Assembly: GCA_900767885.1 (NCBI GenBank)
Contig: CAAGAU010000032.1
Location: 1 to 14,126, forward strand
Reading direction: 5' to 3'
DNA length: 14,126 nt
From: Clostridia bacterium
Lineage (GTDB): Bacteria; Bacillota; Clostridia; Christensenellales; Borkfalkiaceae
A program made the translations under genes and the position numbers. The notes beneath the pieces were generated by a model. The model ran no database searches. It had not been told where the DNA came from and was given only the letters and a program-made list of their open reading frames with translations. This document shows positions 1 to 6,467 of this stretch, in pieces; position 1 is the first letter of the stretch, and every line of letters starts with the position of its first letter.

Positions 1-100
1 ACCGAGTAAGCGCGCGGATTTACTCCCATTAGTCGCGGGCGGTTGCGTTTAAACGCAACCGCCCGCGACTAATGGGAGTAAATCCGCGCGCTTACTCGGT
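1..100. repeat. Perfect 100-bp palindrome (50-bp arms, no spacer)
   Basis: Bases 1-50 are the exact reverse complement of bases 51-100. The centre is GTTTAAAC at 47-54, with the core GGTTGCG at 41-47 and CGCAACC at 54-60. That core recurs in the terminators at 4315 and 9801. As RNA it would fold into one very long hairpin. No T-run follows on the plus strand, so it is not a textbook terminator. The window starts exactly at the palindrome edge, so it cannot be seen whether the symmetry continues to the left. A fold-back artefact at a contig end is a serious alternative to a real cruciform-forming repeat. Confidence 0.85.
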
Positions 101-136
101 GGGATATTTCGCTACGCTCAATATGACGTACTTTTT
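99..136 (+). repeat. Short dispersed repeat, copy A
   Basis: This 38-base stretch matches the reverse complement of 9882-9920 with a single inserted base in the second copy (GCTACG here, GCTTACG there). It contains the short inverted pair ATATT/AATAT (106-110 and 118-122). Both copies are intergenic. It looks like one of the small intergenic repeat families common in Firmicutes and other bacteria; the family itself is not identified. Confidence 0.75.
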
Positions 137-176
137 ATCCCCTATCGTCGGCAACGCCGACGATAGGGGATAAAAA
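132..176. repeat. Perfect 21-bp hairpin with 3-nt loop
   Basis: Bases 132-152 pair perfectly with 156-176 around the loop AAC (153-155). The arm begins TTTTTATCCCC and ends CGTCGGC. The arms end in T5 and A5, which pair with each other rather than forming a free U-tract. It therefore resembles a palindromic repeat or bidirectional terminator in front of the operon at 241. With the 100-bp palindrome to its left, the first 176 bases consist almost wholly of structured repeat DNA. Confidence 0.8.
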
Positions 177-240
177 CGGGCGTGAGCGGAACTTTACACC
201 ACTGAAAACACAAAAAATCAACTACAAGGAGAACGGATAA

Positions 241-801
241 ATGAAAGTAAAAGAAGTAATTAAAGAGGCCGCGTTTCTCGTCGGCGACGAGGAAGTTTAT
301 TCCGCGCTCGAATCGGACGAAACAATAACCGACGAGGACGTGCGGAAAAGAATAAACTCTCTGCTCGACTGCTACAACCTTATTCTTCACGAAACCGCAA
401 CCGAATATCTGCCGATACGAAAAACCGCGCCCGTAAGCGGCGGCAAAACCGAGTATTCCGATCTGCCGTATCCCGCAATAAATATTATCGGCGTTTACGA
501 CGAGCGAGGCGAGGCGGTGAGATACAAAACTTTCCCCGCGTATTTCGTCGCCGAAAATTCGGCGGCAACCGTAGTTTACGACGCCGCCCCGAACGAACAG
601 ACCGTTACCGACGACTTCGCCTACGCGGACACGCGCATCGGCAAGCGCGTTTTTGCCTACGGCGTGGCGTGCGAATACTGTCTGATAACGGGCAGATACA
701 CCGAGGCGGGCAATTTTAATCAGAAATACCGCGCGGGTGCGGAAGGCTCGCCCGTAAAAAAAGGCAGAATTATAAGGAGGGCTAAAACGTGGGGAATTTA
801 A
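241..801 (+). CDS. Probable phage head-tail adaptor (P22 gp4-like)
   Basis: 186-aa soluble protein without signal peptide or membrane segment. The N-terminal half is helical and acidic, including a run around residues 30-55 with NSLLDCYNLILHE. A beta-rich middle follows, then a basic tail ending near KGRIIRRAKTWGI. Size and position immediately before a gp10-like hub fit the adaptor that closes the portal of short-tailed phages (P22 gp4 is about 166 aa, T7 gp11 about 196 aa). The call rests on this gene order, size and general look, not on a decisive motif. The ATG follows AAGGAG at 229-234. The gene overlaps the next one by 13 nt, so the two are translationally coupled. I see no sigma-A promoter in 177-240. 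A generic conserved phage protein or a host protein remains possible. Confidence 0.55.
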   Translation: MKVKEVIKEAAFLVGDEEVYSALESDETITDEDVRKRINSLLDCYNLILHETATEYLPIRKTAPVSGGKTEYSDLPYPAINIIGVYDERGEAVRYKTFPAYFVAENSAATVVYDAAPNEQTVTDDFAYADTRIGKRVFAYGVACEYCLITGRYTEAGNFNQKYRAGAEGSPVKKGRIIRRAKTWGI

Positions 802-2192
802 GAAGAATATCCTACGCCGCCCCGACCGCCGCTACGGTAACGATAAATCCGCTGTGCGAAACGAGCGACAAATACGGCGACGGCGTGGGCGGCTACGCCT
901 ACTCCGCCTGCTCGTACAATTTCGACGTTTCCCACGGGGACCTGCGATGCTGCAAAGGCTTTAAATCCTGCGGCATTACCGGCTTCCCCGCAAAACCGCT
1001 TAAGGTCTATTTTTACAGGCGGTTCAACGCATCGGGCGCGGCGGACGACAGGATTCTGTTTTACTGCGCAAACAAATATATATGCGACTATAACACGATT
1101 ACAGGCACTTTTAAAATAGTCGCCGCGTTGCGGTATTCTTCCGCGCCGCAGGGCGTTTGCTACAACTTTAACGGCGAGGACGTTATGATTTTTTCGTCCG
1201 ACGGCGGCGATATGAAAGTCTACGACGGCGAAAACGTATCTTCGGTTACGGGCGCGCCGTCGGTTTCGTCTATGTGCGTACATAACGAACGGTTGTTTTT
1301 AACCGACGGCGCGCAGAACAACTCGCTTTGGTTTTCGGACGACTTCGACCCCACCAACTGGAACGTTTCGCTTTCCGAGGCGGGATTTATAGATATGAGC
1401 GGCTATCGCGGCAGATTGCTTAAAGTAATAAGTTTCGGCGGATACCTGTTCGTGTTCAGGTCGTTCGGCATAACCCGCGTAACCGCCTACGGCGATCAGA
1501 GCGCGTTTTCGGTAAACGACCTGTTCGTTTCCTCGGGCAAAATCTACGGTAATTCCATAACCGTGTGCGGCGACTGCGTGCTTTTTTTCGCTTCCGACGG
1601 TCTTTATCGCTTTGACGGACTTACCGCCAGGCGCATATCCGACGACTACCGCGACTTTACGGACCTGACTTACGGCGGCGTTAAAGGCGAATATTACGGC
1701 GGGCGCGCCTACTTTATTTTAAAGGCAAAGTTCGACGGCGTTACGGATACGGCAATACTTGCCGTAAACCCCAAAAACCAATCCGATTACCATTTTATCC
1801 GCGGCGCGGCGGCAGACGATATTGCCGTTATCGCAGGCGAAAACGACTATCGGCTGGTTATTCTGGCAAACGAAAAACTGCATTTTTTATGCGACGAAAG
1901 CGCGATCTGCGGCGTCGAACCCGAAAAAGTGTGGCTGTCCAAATTCGGCGACTTCGGACTGAAAGCAAAGAACAAACTTCTTGACCGCATATCTTTTTAC
2001 ACCGACAAAAGCGCGACCGTTACCGTAAGGGCCGACGACAAAACAAAAACTTTCACCGTTAAAGGCGGCGCGAAAAAGCGCGAAATCAGCCCTAAAATGA
2101 CGGGCGACAGGTTTTCGGTAAAAATAAAATGCACGGAGGCAGAGAGCAAAGTGGTCGGGCTTCGCTTAAAATTCAGGTATTATGACGAATGA
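789..2192 (+). CDS. Probable phage tail hub / DNA stabilisation beta-propeller (P22 gp10-like)
   Basis: 467 aa, very close to P22 gp10 (about 472 aa). It is almost entirely beta-strand, with repeated blade-like units such as YKVYDGEN-type and GLYRFDG segments. It carries the line LWFSDDFDPTNW (residues 180-191), which resembles the SxxxDPTNW stretch that recurs in gp10-like and other phage propeller proteins. In P22, gp10 binds below the gp4 adaptor, keeps packaged DNA in the head and carries the needle. The GTG start at 789 was chosen because a perfect AAGGAGG lies at 774-780 with 8-nt spacing. The start overlaps the upstream stop, and the 3' end overlaps the next gene by 11 nt. There is no signal peptide, consistent with cytosolic virion assembly. 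Fold class is fairly secure; the exact virion role is inferred from context. Confidence 0.6.
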   Translation: MGNLRRISYAAPTAATVTINPLCETSDKYGDGVGGYAYSACSYNFDVSHGDLRCCKGFKSCGITGFPAKPLKVYFYRRFNASGAADDRILFYCANKYICDYNTITGTFKIVAALRYSSAPQGVCYNFNGEDVMIFSSDGGDMKVYDGENVSSVTGAPSVSSMCVHNERLFLTDGAQNNSLWFSDDFDPTNWNVSLSEAGFIDMSGYRGRLLKVISFGGYLFVFRSFGITRVTAYGDQSAFSVNDLFVSSGKIYGNSITVCGDCVLFFASDGLYRFDGLTARRISDDYRDFTDLTYGGVKGEYYGGRAYFILKAKFDGVTDTAILAVNPKNQSDYHFIRGAAADDIAVIAGENDYRLVILANEKLHFLCDESAICGVEPEKVWLSKFGDFGLKAKNKLLDRISFYTDKSATVTVRADDKTKTFTVKGGAKKREISPKMTGDRFSVKIKCTEAESKVVGLRLKFRYYDE

Positions 2193-3072
2193 TTTCAACG
2201 CCGGCAGGACCGCGCTCGACAAAGTAAACGAACTTGAAAAACGCCTTGCTTATTCCGCGGCGAAAATAAACGCCTGCGCTTACGGCGAAACGCAACGGGA
2301 AATATCCCTCGCCTCGTCCGAAGTCGAAAAAAACGTTATTTTAAACTACGAATGGGACTTTTTTAAAAAGGAAGCGTCGCTGCTTAACTTCGCGGTTACC
2401 ACGCCGCAAAAAGGCGCGGTAAATATAAAACTCGACTTTAACGGCGAGGAAATTTTCAACGGCGCGATGACCGACGGCACTGCGACCTTATATCGCGGCG
2501 GAACTATGAAACAGGGTAAAAACACGCTTAAATTAACCCTTTCTTCCTCCGCCGCTTTTTCGTGCGCCGTCGCGGTTACGGTTAAAGGTTATTTTAAAGA
2601 ACAGATCCCCAAAGACGAACTGTCGCTTTGCGGCGACGAGTATTTTACACACCTCTCCCGCGGGCGTTTTTCGCTTTACGATTGCCGCAGCAAGGCGCGC
2701 GTTATCACCGTTTACGGCGTTAAATTCGGTTGCGCGGTCAAACTCGCGGACGGCAACTTTCTGTTCGCGCTAAAAAAGCGCGGCGAAAAAGCAAAACTTA
2801 TGATAACCGACTTATCGGGCAATATAATTAAGCAAATAACGCTTGACAACGCCCCGTATACGTTCTTTGGCGGACGACCGAACGGCTCGGGCGCGATAAT
2901 CTACGCCGCCGCGCAGGGCAGACTGAAAGTCGTTGCCTACGACGGCGAAAACCTTACCGAAGAACAGACTTCGGTAAGGTGCGCAAAAGTCGGCTGTTGC
3001 GGACTGAACGGCAAAAATATGCTGTCCGTTTTAAATCCGCTTAACTACGCTTTTGCTTACGAGGTGGAATAA
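2182..3072 (+). CDS. Cassette protein with N-terminal coiled coil and beta-rich body
   Basis: 296 aa, not recognised as a named family. Residues about 8-35 form a short coiled coil (DKVNELEKRLAYSAAKINA). A beta-sandwich-like region follows (about 50-140), then propeller-like strands in the C-terminal half (for example GNFLFALKKRGEKAKLMITDLSG). It starts inside the end of the preceding gene (11-nt overlap) with only a poor Shine-Dalgarno, so expression probably depends on translational coupling to the hub gene. In the P22 order the next gene after gp10 is the tail needle gp26; the coiled-coil N-terminus is compatible with a hub-bound fibre or needle part, but nothing in the sequence proves this. 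Base composition and codon use look like those of its neighbours. The ORF is intact. Confidence 0.55.
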   Translation: MTNDFNAGRTALDKVNELEKRLAYSAAKINACAYGETQREISLASSEVEKNVILNYEWDFFKKEASLLNFAVTTPQKGAVNIKLDFNGEEIFNGAMTDGTATLYRGGTMKQGKNTLKLTLSSSAAFSCAVAVTVKGYFKEQIPKDELSLCGDEYFTHLSRGRFSLYDCRSKARVITVYGVKFGCAVKLADGNFLFALKKRGEKAKLMITDLSGNIIKQITLDNAPYTFFGGRPNGSGAIIYAAAQGRLKVVAYDGENLTEEQTSVRCAKVGCCGLNGKNMLSVLNPLNYAFAYEVE

Positions 3073-3300
3073 ATGAAAATTTTAAGCAGAAAGGGTTGCG
3101 GCTTTAAAAAGAATTTCCATCTTTGCGCCGCAAACGACGTTATAAAAGCGGTGTACGAATCGGGCGGCGAATGGTTTTCGCGCTCGCTTACCGATACCGC
3201 AGGCACTACGATTAAAAATCTGGGCAGAGCCGACGATTTTTTACTTTTAAGCGACGGCACTGAAGTATCTGCCGAAAACGGCTCGCTCACGATAACATAA
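3073..3300 (+). CDS. Small hypothetical cassette protein, 75 aa
   Basis: Begins directly after the stop of the preceding gene (TAA then ATG) with GAGGTGG at 3061-3067 as ribosome binding site, and ends 11 nt before the next start. The protein has a basic N-terminus (MKILSRKGCGFKK) and beta-prone C-terminal stretches (FLLLSDGTEVSAENGSLTIT). These resemble the strands of the preceding protein, so it could be a detached last blade or an accessory subunit of it. No signal peptide, membrane segment or known motif. Its reality is supported by tight packing and a plausible RBS. Confidence 0.6.
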   Translation: MKILSRKGCGFKKNFHLCAANDVIKAVYESGGEWFSRSLTDTAGTTIKNLGRADDFLLLSDGTEVSAENGSLTIT

Positions 3301-3311
3301 AAGGAGATTAT

Positions 3312-4283
3312 ATGAGATTGAAAATTTCGCCCGACGAGGCGTTAAAACTTTTTGAAACCATTGAAAATTCACACGGCGGACTGACCTCGAAAGAAGTTAC
3401 GTCGCCCGGCAAACCAAAAAATCAGACCGTAAAAAGCGACGGCGCGGAGAGCAAAGAAAAACTCGGGCTTAAAGCCGCGCTGGACAAAATAGACGCCGAT
3501 TACGCCGCCGACGACACGCGGACTTACGACGGAACAGCCGTACCCAAACTCGAAAAAAAGGCTTACGACGCGCCCACCGACGAGGAAATAGCGGCGACGG
3601 CAAAAGCCGAACTCGAAACCTCGGCGGACATAAAGAAAAACGCGCTTAAAAAAAGCGCGGACGAAAAACGCGCCGCGCTCGAAGTGGAAATCGACGATAC
3701 TAAAGCGAACGCGGATAAAAAGAAAAAGTCGCTTTCCGAATCTTACGCCGTCGCCAAAGAAAACGCCGCTAACGAAGCAATAAGGCGCGGTATAGCGCGT
3801 TCTTCGATAATTTCGGAGCAACTCGCCGACTTCGACGCCGCCAACATAAAGGCAAACGCCGATATAGACTACGCCGCCGAGAACTCGATAAAACAAATAA
3901 ACGGCGAGATAGAAAAACTCTCGGATAAACTTTCCGACGCGCTTTCTTCGCTCGATATGGAAACGGCAATCAAGGTAAACGAGCGCATACAAAAACTTAA
4001 AACCGAACGGCAAAAACGCAGCGACGAAGTACTCGAATACAACAACAAAATCGCCGAGAAAAAAGCCTCCTTTGCCGAAAAACTCGCCAAAAAAGGTCAG
4101 ACCGAAAAGGAAGAAAATTCCGACCAGTACGCGCGCGCCTACACCGAAAAAATAAACGCGCTTTACGATTATTATCGTTCGCTCGGAACCGGCGCGAAGA
4201 GCGCGCTTGCCGCCGATAAAAACTTTATAATAAAATACGTCGGCGAAAAAGGCTACGACCTTTTAAACCGCTATTACGAATAA
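3312..4283 (+). CDS. Long coiled-coil protein closing the phage-like operon
   Basis: 323 aa, rich in Ala, Lys, Glu and Asp. Residues about 20-90 look low-complexity and disordered; about 95-275 are continuous heptad-like helix (KANADKKKKSLSESYAVAK, then a long stretch around 185-270). A compact C-terminal segment follows with LYDYYRSLGTG and YDLLNRYYE. Inside the helix sits NEAIRRGIARSS (residues 154-165), a Gly-containing arginine-rich interruption that may mark a hinge. No signal peptide or membrane helix. AAGGAG at 3301-3306 gives a good RBS. As the last gene before a strong terminator it takes the place of needle or ejection proteins in short-tailed phages, which are also helical; that role is inference only. 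A scaffold or tail-fibre chaperone would look similar. Confidence 0.6.
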   Translation: MRLKISPDEALKLFETIENSHGGLTSKEVTSPGKPKNQTVKSDGAESKEKLGLKAALDKIDADYAADDTRTYDGTAVPKLEKKAYDAPTDEEIAATAKAELETSADIKKNALKKSADEKRAALEVEIDDTKANADKKKKSLSESYAVAKENAANEAIRRGIARSSIISEQLADFDAANIKANADIDYAAENSIKQINGEIEKLSDKLSDALSSLDMETAIKVNERIQKLKTERQKRSDEVLEYNNKIAEKKASFAEKLAKKGQTEKEENSDQYARAYTEKINALYDYYRSLGTGAKSALAADKNFIIKYVGEKGYDLLNRYYE

Positions 4284-4314
4284 TTTTTTTGCAAACCGAT
4301 TAAAACCCGCCCGG

Positions 4315-4369
4315 AAAAAAGGTTGCGTTATTTATCCCGAAAAGATAAAAAGCGCAACCTTTTATTTTT
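4315..4369. terminator. Intrinsic terminator between convergent genes
   Basis: Stem AAAGGTTGCG (4318-4327) pairs with CGCAACCTTT (4353-4362), followed on the plus strand by ATTTTTATG. The loop contains further weak pairing (TTTATC with GATAAA). The A-run before the stem makes it usable from the minus strand too, serving the phage-like operon and the gene ending at 4393. It shares its stem and part of its loop (TTATCC, GAAAA) with the terminator at 9801-9845. Confidence 0.85.
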
Positions 4370-4392
4370 ATGTTTTTACCGCCGCGTTCGCG

Positions 4393-4887
4393 TTATTTTT
4401 GATTGGCGGGTGTTCCGCAGTAAGGACAAACCGCCTCTTCGTCGGAATAATACCCGTAAGCCGCGCCGCAGTTTGCGCATTTTACGTTTATAAGCCGTCT
4501 GCCCTGTTTGCGGTTTTCGTTAAGGGTGAGTTTTTCGCCGTCGAACAAATAACCTTTTATATAACCTTTCTGCATGCAGGTTCTTATCTGGTTTACTACT
4601 ATTTTTACCTCTTTATTCTGCTGAACGGCTATTTCTTCGGCAGTGTAAAGATTTTCTTCTTCCACCGCTTTTACCACGGCTTTAAGAGCGACCACTCCGC
4701 CGAAGTTTATCCACAAAATGGGGCAGGCGTAAAAATCGAACGCGGTCATTATTATTCCCGCTATCATAACGACGGGAATATGGTTTGCCGCGCCGAAGAT
4801 AATCATAGGAATCCCTCCGACGAAAGCCGCGCTCGAAAGTATACAAAAAACAAGCATCACCGCTAATTTGGCATTTATCTTTTTCAT
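4393..4887 (-). CDS. Small membrane protein with zinc ribbon
   Basis: 164 aa from the chosen start. Two hydrophobic segments (about residues 7-34 and 37-72) anchor it in the membrane. A predicted small helix-turn-helix-like domain follows (about 80-128, YTAEEIAVQQNKEVKIVVNQI, ending in GYIKGYLFDGEKLTL), then a C-terminal zinc ribbon with CANC at 137-140 and CPYC at 154-157. The function is not known; proteins of this type may link a membrane anchor to a small binding domain. There is no Shine-Dalgarno. A perfect promoter ends one base before an upstream in-frame ATG at 4896, so the first transcribed ATG is 4887; that start was chosen and the mRNA would be essentially leaderless. The longer 167-aa reading from 4896 would need transcription to start upstream of that promoter's expected start site. 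Confidence 0.8.
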   Translation of the reverse strand: MKKINAKLAVMLVFCILSSAAFVGGIPMIIFGAANHIPVVMIAGIIMTAFDFYACPILWINFGGVVALKAVVKAVEEENLYTAEEIAVQQNKEVKIVVNQIRTCMQKGYIKGYLFDGEKLTLNENRKQGRRLINVKCANCGAAYGYYSDEEAVCPYCGTPANQK

Positions 4888-4896
4888 AGCGAACAT

Positions 4897-4925
4897 ATTA
4901 TACTAAAATAACTTTTTATTGTCAA
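4897..4925 (-). promoter_or_regulatory. Perfect-consensus sigma-A promoter, minus strand
   Basis: Reading the minus strand: TTGACA (4925-4920), 17-nt spacer, TATAAT (4902-4897). Every base of both boxes matches consensus. The expected start of transcription is about 4890, three bases before the ATG at 4887. Confidence 0.9.
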
Positions 4926-4953
4926 TAAAGAATAGGAAAGTTGCCAAAAATAT

Positions 4954-4982
4954 TTGACTTTACCGCAAACTTTTTATATAAT
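4954..4982 (+). promoter_or_regulatory. Promoter of the glyceraldehyde-3-phosphate dehydrogenase gene
   Basis: TTGACT (4954-4959), 17-nt spacer, TATAAT (4977-4982). Transcription would start near 4989, giving a leader of about 74 nt before the ATG at 5063. The -35 boxes of this promoter and the divergent one are only 28 bp apart, so the two polymerase sites are back to back. Confidence 0.88.
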
Positions 4983-5062
4983 ATACAAGGAATTGAGCGG
5001 GCGGCGCGACCGTTACCGCTTGACCTTATAAAAAAAGTAATAAAAATCGGAGGAGATTTTAT

Positions 5063-6124
5063 ATGTCAAACGTTAAAGTTGCAATTAACGGTTTCGGTCG
5101 TATCGGTCGTCTTGCTTTCAGACAGATGTTCGGTGCAGACGGATACGAAGTAGTGGCTATCAACGATCTTACCAGCCCCAAGATGCTTGCGCACCTTTTG
5201 AAGTACGATACCGCGCAAGGTAGTTACGTTGCTCAGGGACACACCGTAACTTATAAGGATTCCGTTCTCGGCGAAGACGGCAAAACGGTAGTCGTTCCCG
5301 GTTCGATAACCGTAGACGGCAAGGAAATCACCATTTACGCTTGCCCCAAAGCGGCTGACCTTCCCTGGGGAAAACTCGGTGTAGACGTAGTTCTGGAATG
5401 CACCGGTTTCTACACTTCCAAAGAAAAATCCATGGCTCACATTCAGGCGGGCGCAAAGAAAGTCGTTATTTCCGCTCCTGCGGGCAACGACCTTAAGACT
5501 ATCGTTTTCAACGTAAACAACGATACTCTTACCGCGGAAGATCAGATCATTTCGGCTGCTTCCTGCACCACCAACTGCCTTGCTCCCATGGCTAAGGCTC
5601 TTAACGATACCTATCCCATCCAGAGCGGTATAATGACCACCGTTCACGCTTACACCGGCGACCAGATGATTCTCGACGGTCCTCACAGAAAGGGCGATTT
5701 AAGACGTGCGAGAGCAGGCGCGATGAACATCGTTCCCAACTCCACCGGCGCGGCTAAGGCTATCGGTCTCGTTATCCCCGAACTCAACGGCAAACTTATC
5801 GGTTCGGCTCAGAGAGTCCCCACCTGCACGGGTTCTACCACCATTTTGGTTGCGGTAGTAAAGGGTAAGGATATAACCAAAGATTCCATCAACGCCGCTA
5901 TGAAGGCTGCCGAAACCGAATCCTTCGGTTACAACACCGACGAAATCGTTTCGTCCGACGTTATCGGCATGAGATACGGTTCTTTGTTCGATTCCACTCA
6001 GACCATGGTTGCCAAGATCGACGACGATACTTATCAGGTACAGGTTGTTTCCTGGTACGACAACGAAAACTCTTACACTTCGCAGATGGTAAGAACTATC
6101 AAGTATTTCGCCAACATTAAGTAA
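5063..6124 (+). CDS. gap: Glyceraldehyde-3-phosphate dehydrogenase (NAD-type)
   Basis: 353 aa cytosolic glycolytic enzyme converting glyceraldehyde-3-phosphate, phosphate and NAD to 1,3-bisphosphoglycerate. The Rossmann motif NGFGRIGR lies at residues 9-16, with an Asp at 35 in AINDL that favours NAD over NADP. The active site SCTTNC has the catalytic Cys at 168, and the base His is at 195 in HAYTGDQ, the canonical 27-residue spacing. GDLRRARAGAMNIVPNSTGA and WYDNE are family signatures. It is slightly longer than the usual 333-340 aa. GGAGGA at 5050-5055 is the RBS. Codon use differs visibly from neighbours (more CTT, GGT, GTT, AAG and fewer GCG/GGC), as expected for a very highly expressed gene. 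It is a single-gene transcript between its own promoter and a strong terminator. Confidence 0.98.
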   Translation: MSNVKVAINGFGRIGRLAFRQMFGADGYEVVAINDLTSPKMLAHLLKYDTAQGSYVAQGHTVTYKDSVLGEDGKTVVVPGSITVDGKEITIYACPKAADLPWGKLGVDVVLECTGFYTSKEKSMAHIQAGAKKVVISAPAGNDLKTIVFNVNNDTLTAEDQIISAASCTTNCLAPMAKALNDTYPIQSGIMTTVHAYTGDQMILDGPHRKGDLRRARAGAMNIVPNSTGAAKAIGLVIPELNGKLIGSAQRVPTCTGSTTILVAVVKGKDITKDSINAAMKAAETESFGYNTDEIVSSDVIGMRYGSLFDSTQTMVAKIDDDTYQVQVVSWYDNENSYTSQMVRTIKYFANIK

Positions 6125-6149
6125 TAGTATAATCTTAAATAAAGATTTA

Positions 6150-6186
6150 CGCGCCGACTGCAAAATTGCAGTCGGCGCGCTTTTTT
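6150..6186. terminator. Strong terminator shared by gap and the convergent FmdB-like gene
   Basis: CGCGCCGACTGCAA (6150-6163) pairs perfectly with TTGCAGTCGGCGCG (6166-6179), followed by CTTTTTT (6180-6186) on the plus strand. It is a GC-rich classic intrinsic terminator 26 nt after the gap stop. On the minus strand the following T-run is weaker (TAAATCTTTATTT), so termination of the convergent gene there may be less efficient. Confidence 0.95.
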
Positions 6187-6203
6187 CACTTTGATTTATG
6201 GTT

Positions 6204-6404
6204 TTATCGGCAGGAATGCGAACAGGTCGAACAGTTGCCGCTGCAACCGCCCGATTGTTTACCCGTGGCGGTAAACACGGTTCCGCTGTAATTTTTTTGC
6301 GCAACCTCGCCGCATGCGGGGCATTTAACCTCGTCGTTATAATTCTTTACCATCTCTTCAAAAACCTTGCCGCACTTGGGGCATTTGTATTCAAATAAAC
6401 GCAT
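6204..6404 (-). CDS. FmdB-type zinc ribbon protein
   Basis: 66 aa. It starts MRLFEYKCPKCGKVFEE, which matches the usual MPLYEYRCxxCG opening of the FmdB/CxxC_CXXC_SSSS family. The second knuckle is CPAC, then KNYSGTVF. The tail is unusually Cys-rich (CSGNCSTCSHSCR), giving nine cysteines in total. Role: a small zinc-binding protein of unproven function, named after a putative regulator of formamidase genes. The start at 6404 was chosen by homology; an in-frame TTG directly after the upstream stop (6467) would add 21 Ala-rich residues and has no RBS. The SD GGAGAG (minus strand, 6414-6409) lies inside a 16-bp hairpin, four bases before the ATG. It is the last gene of the minus-strand group from 8661. 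Confidence 0.85.
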   Translation of the reverse strand: MRLFEYKCPKCGKVFEEMVKNYNDEVKCPACGEVAQKNYSGTVFTATGKQSGGCSGNCSTCSHSCR

Positions 6405-6406
6405 AT

Positions 6407-6442
6407 TACTCTCCGCGGCGGCAAACGCCGCCGCGGAGAGTA
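6407..6442 (-). promoter_or_regulatory. 16-bp hairpin containing the SD of the FmdB-like gene
   Basis: On the minus strand 6442-6427 pairs perfectly with 6422-6407 around the loop GTTT (6426-6423). The stem contains CCGCGGCGGC and is therefore very stable. The 3' arm ends GGAGAGTA, which is the Shine-Dalgarno of the ATG at 6404, so the site is masked when the hairpin forms. No T-run follows, so this is not an ordinary terminator. Confidence 0.8.
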
Positions 6443-6467
6443 TATCACTTTTATCGCAAAATTTCAA

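Noticed and set aside
5066..5686. Minus-strand open frame inside gap
   Set aside because: It is antisense to an unmistakable glyceraldehyde-3-phosphate dehydrogenase and has no start signals.
6405..6467. TTG at 6467 as start of the FmdB-like protein
   Set aside because: It adds an Ala-rich extension encoded by the hairpin, has no SD, and the family normally starts at the M-x-L-[FY]-EY-x-C position.
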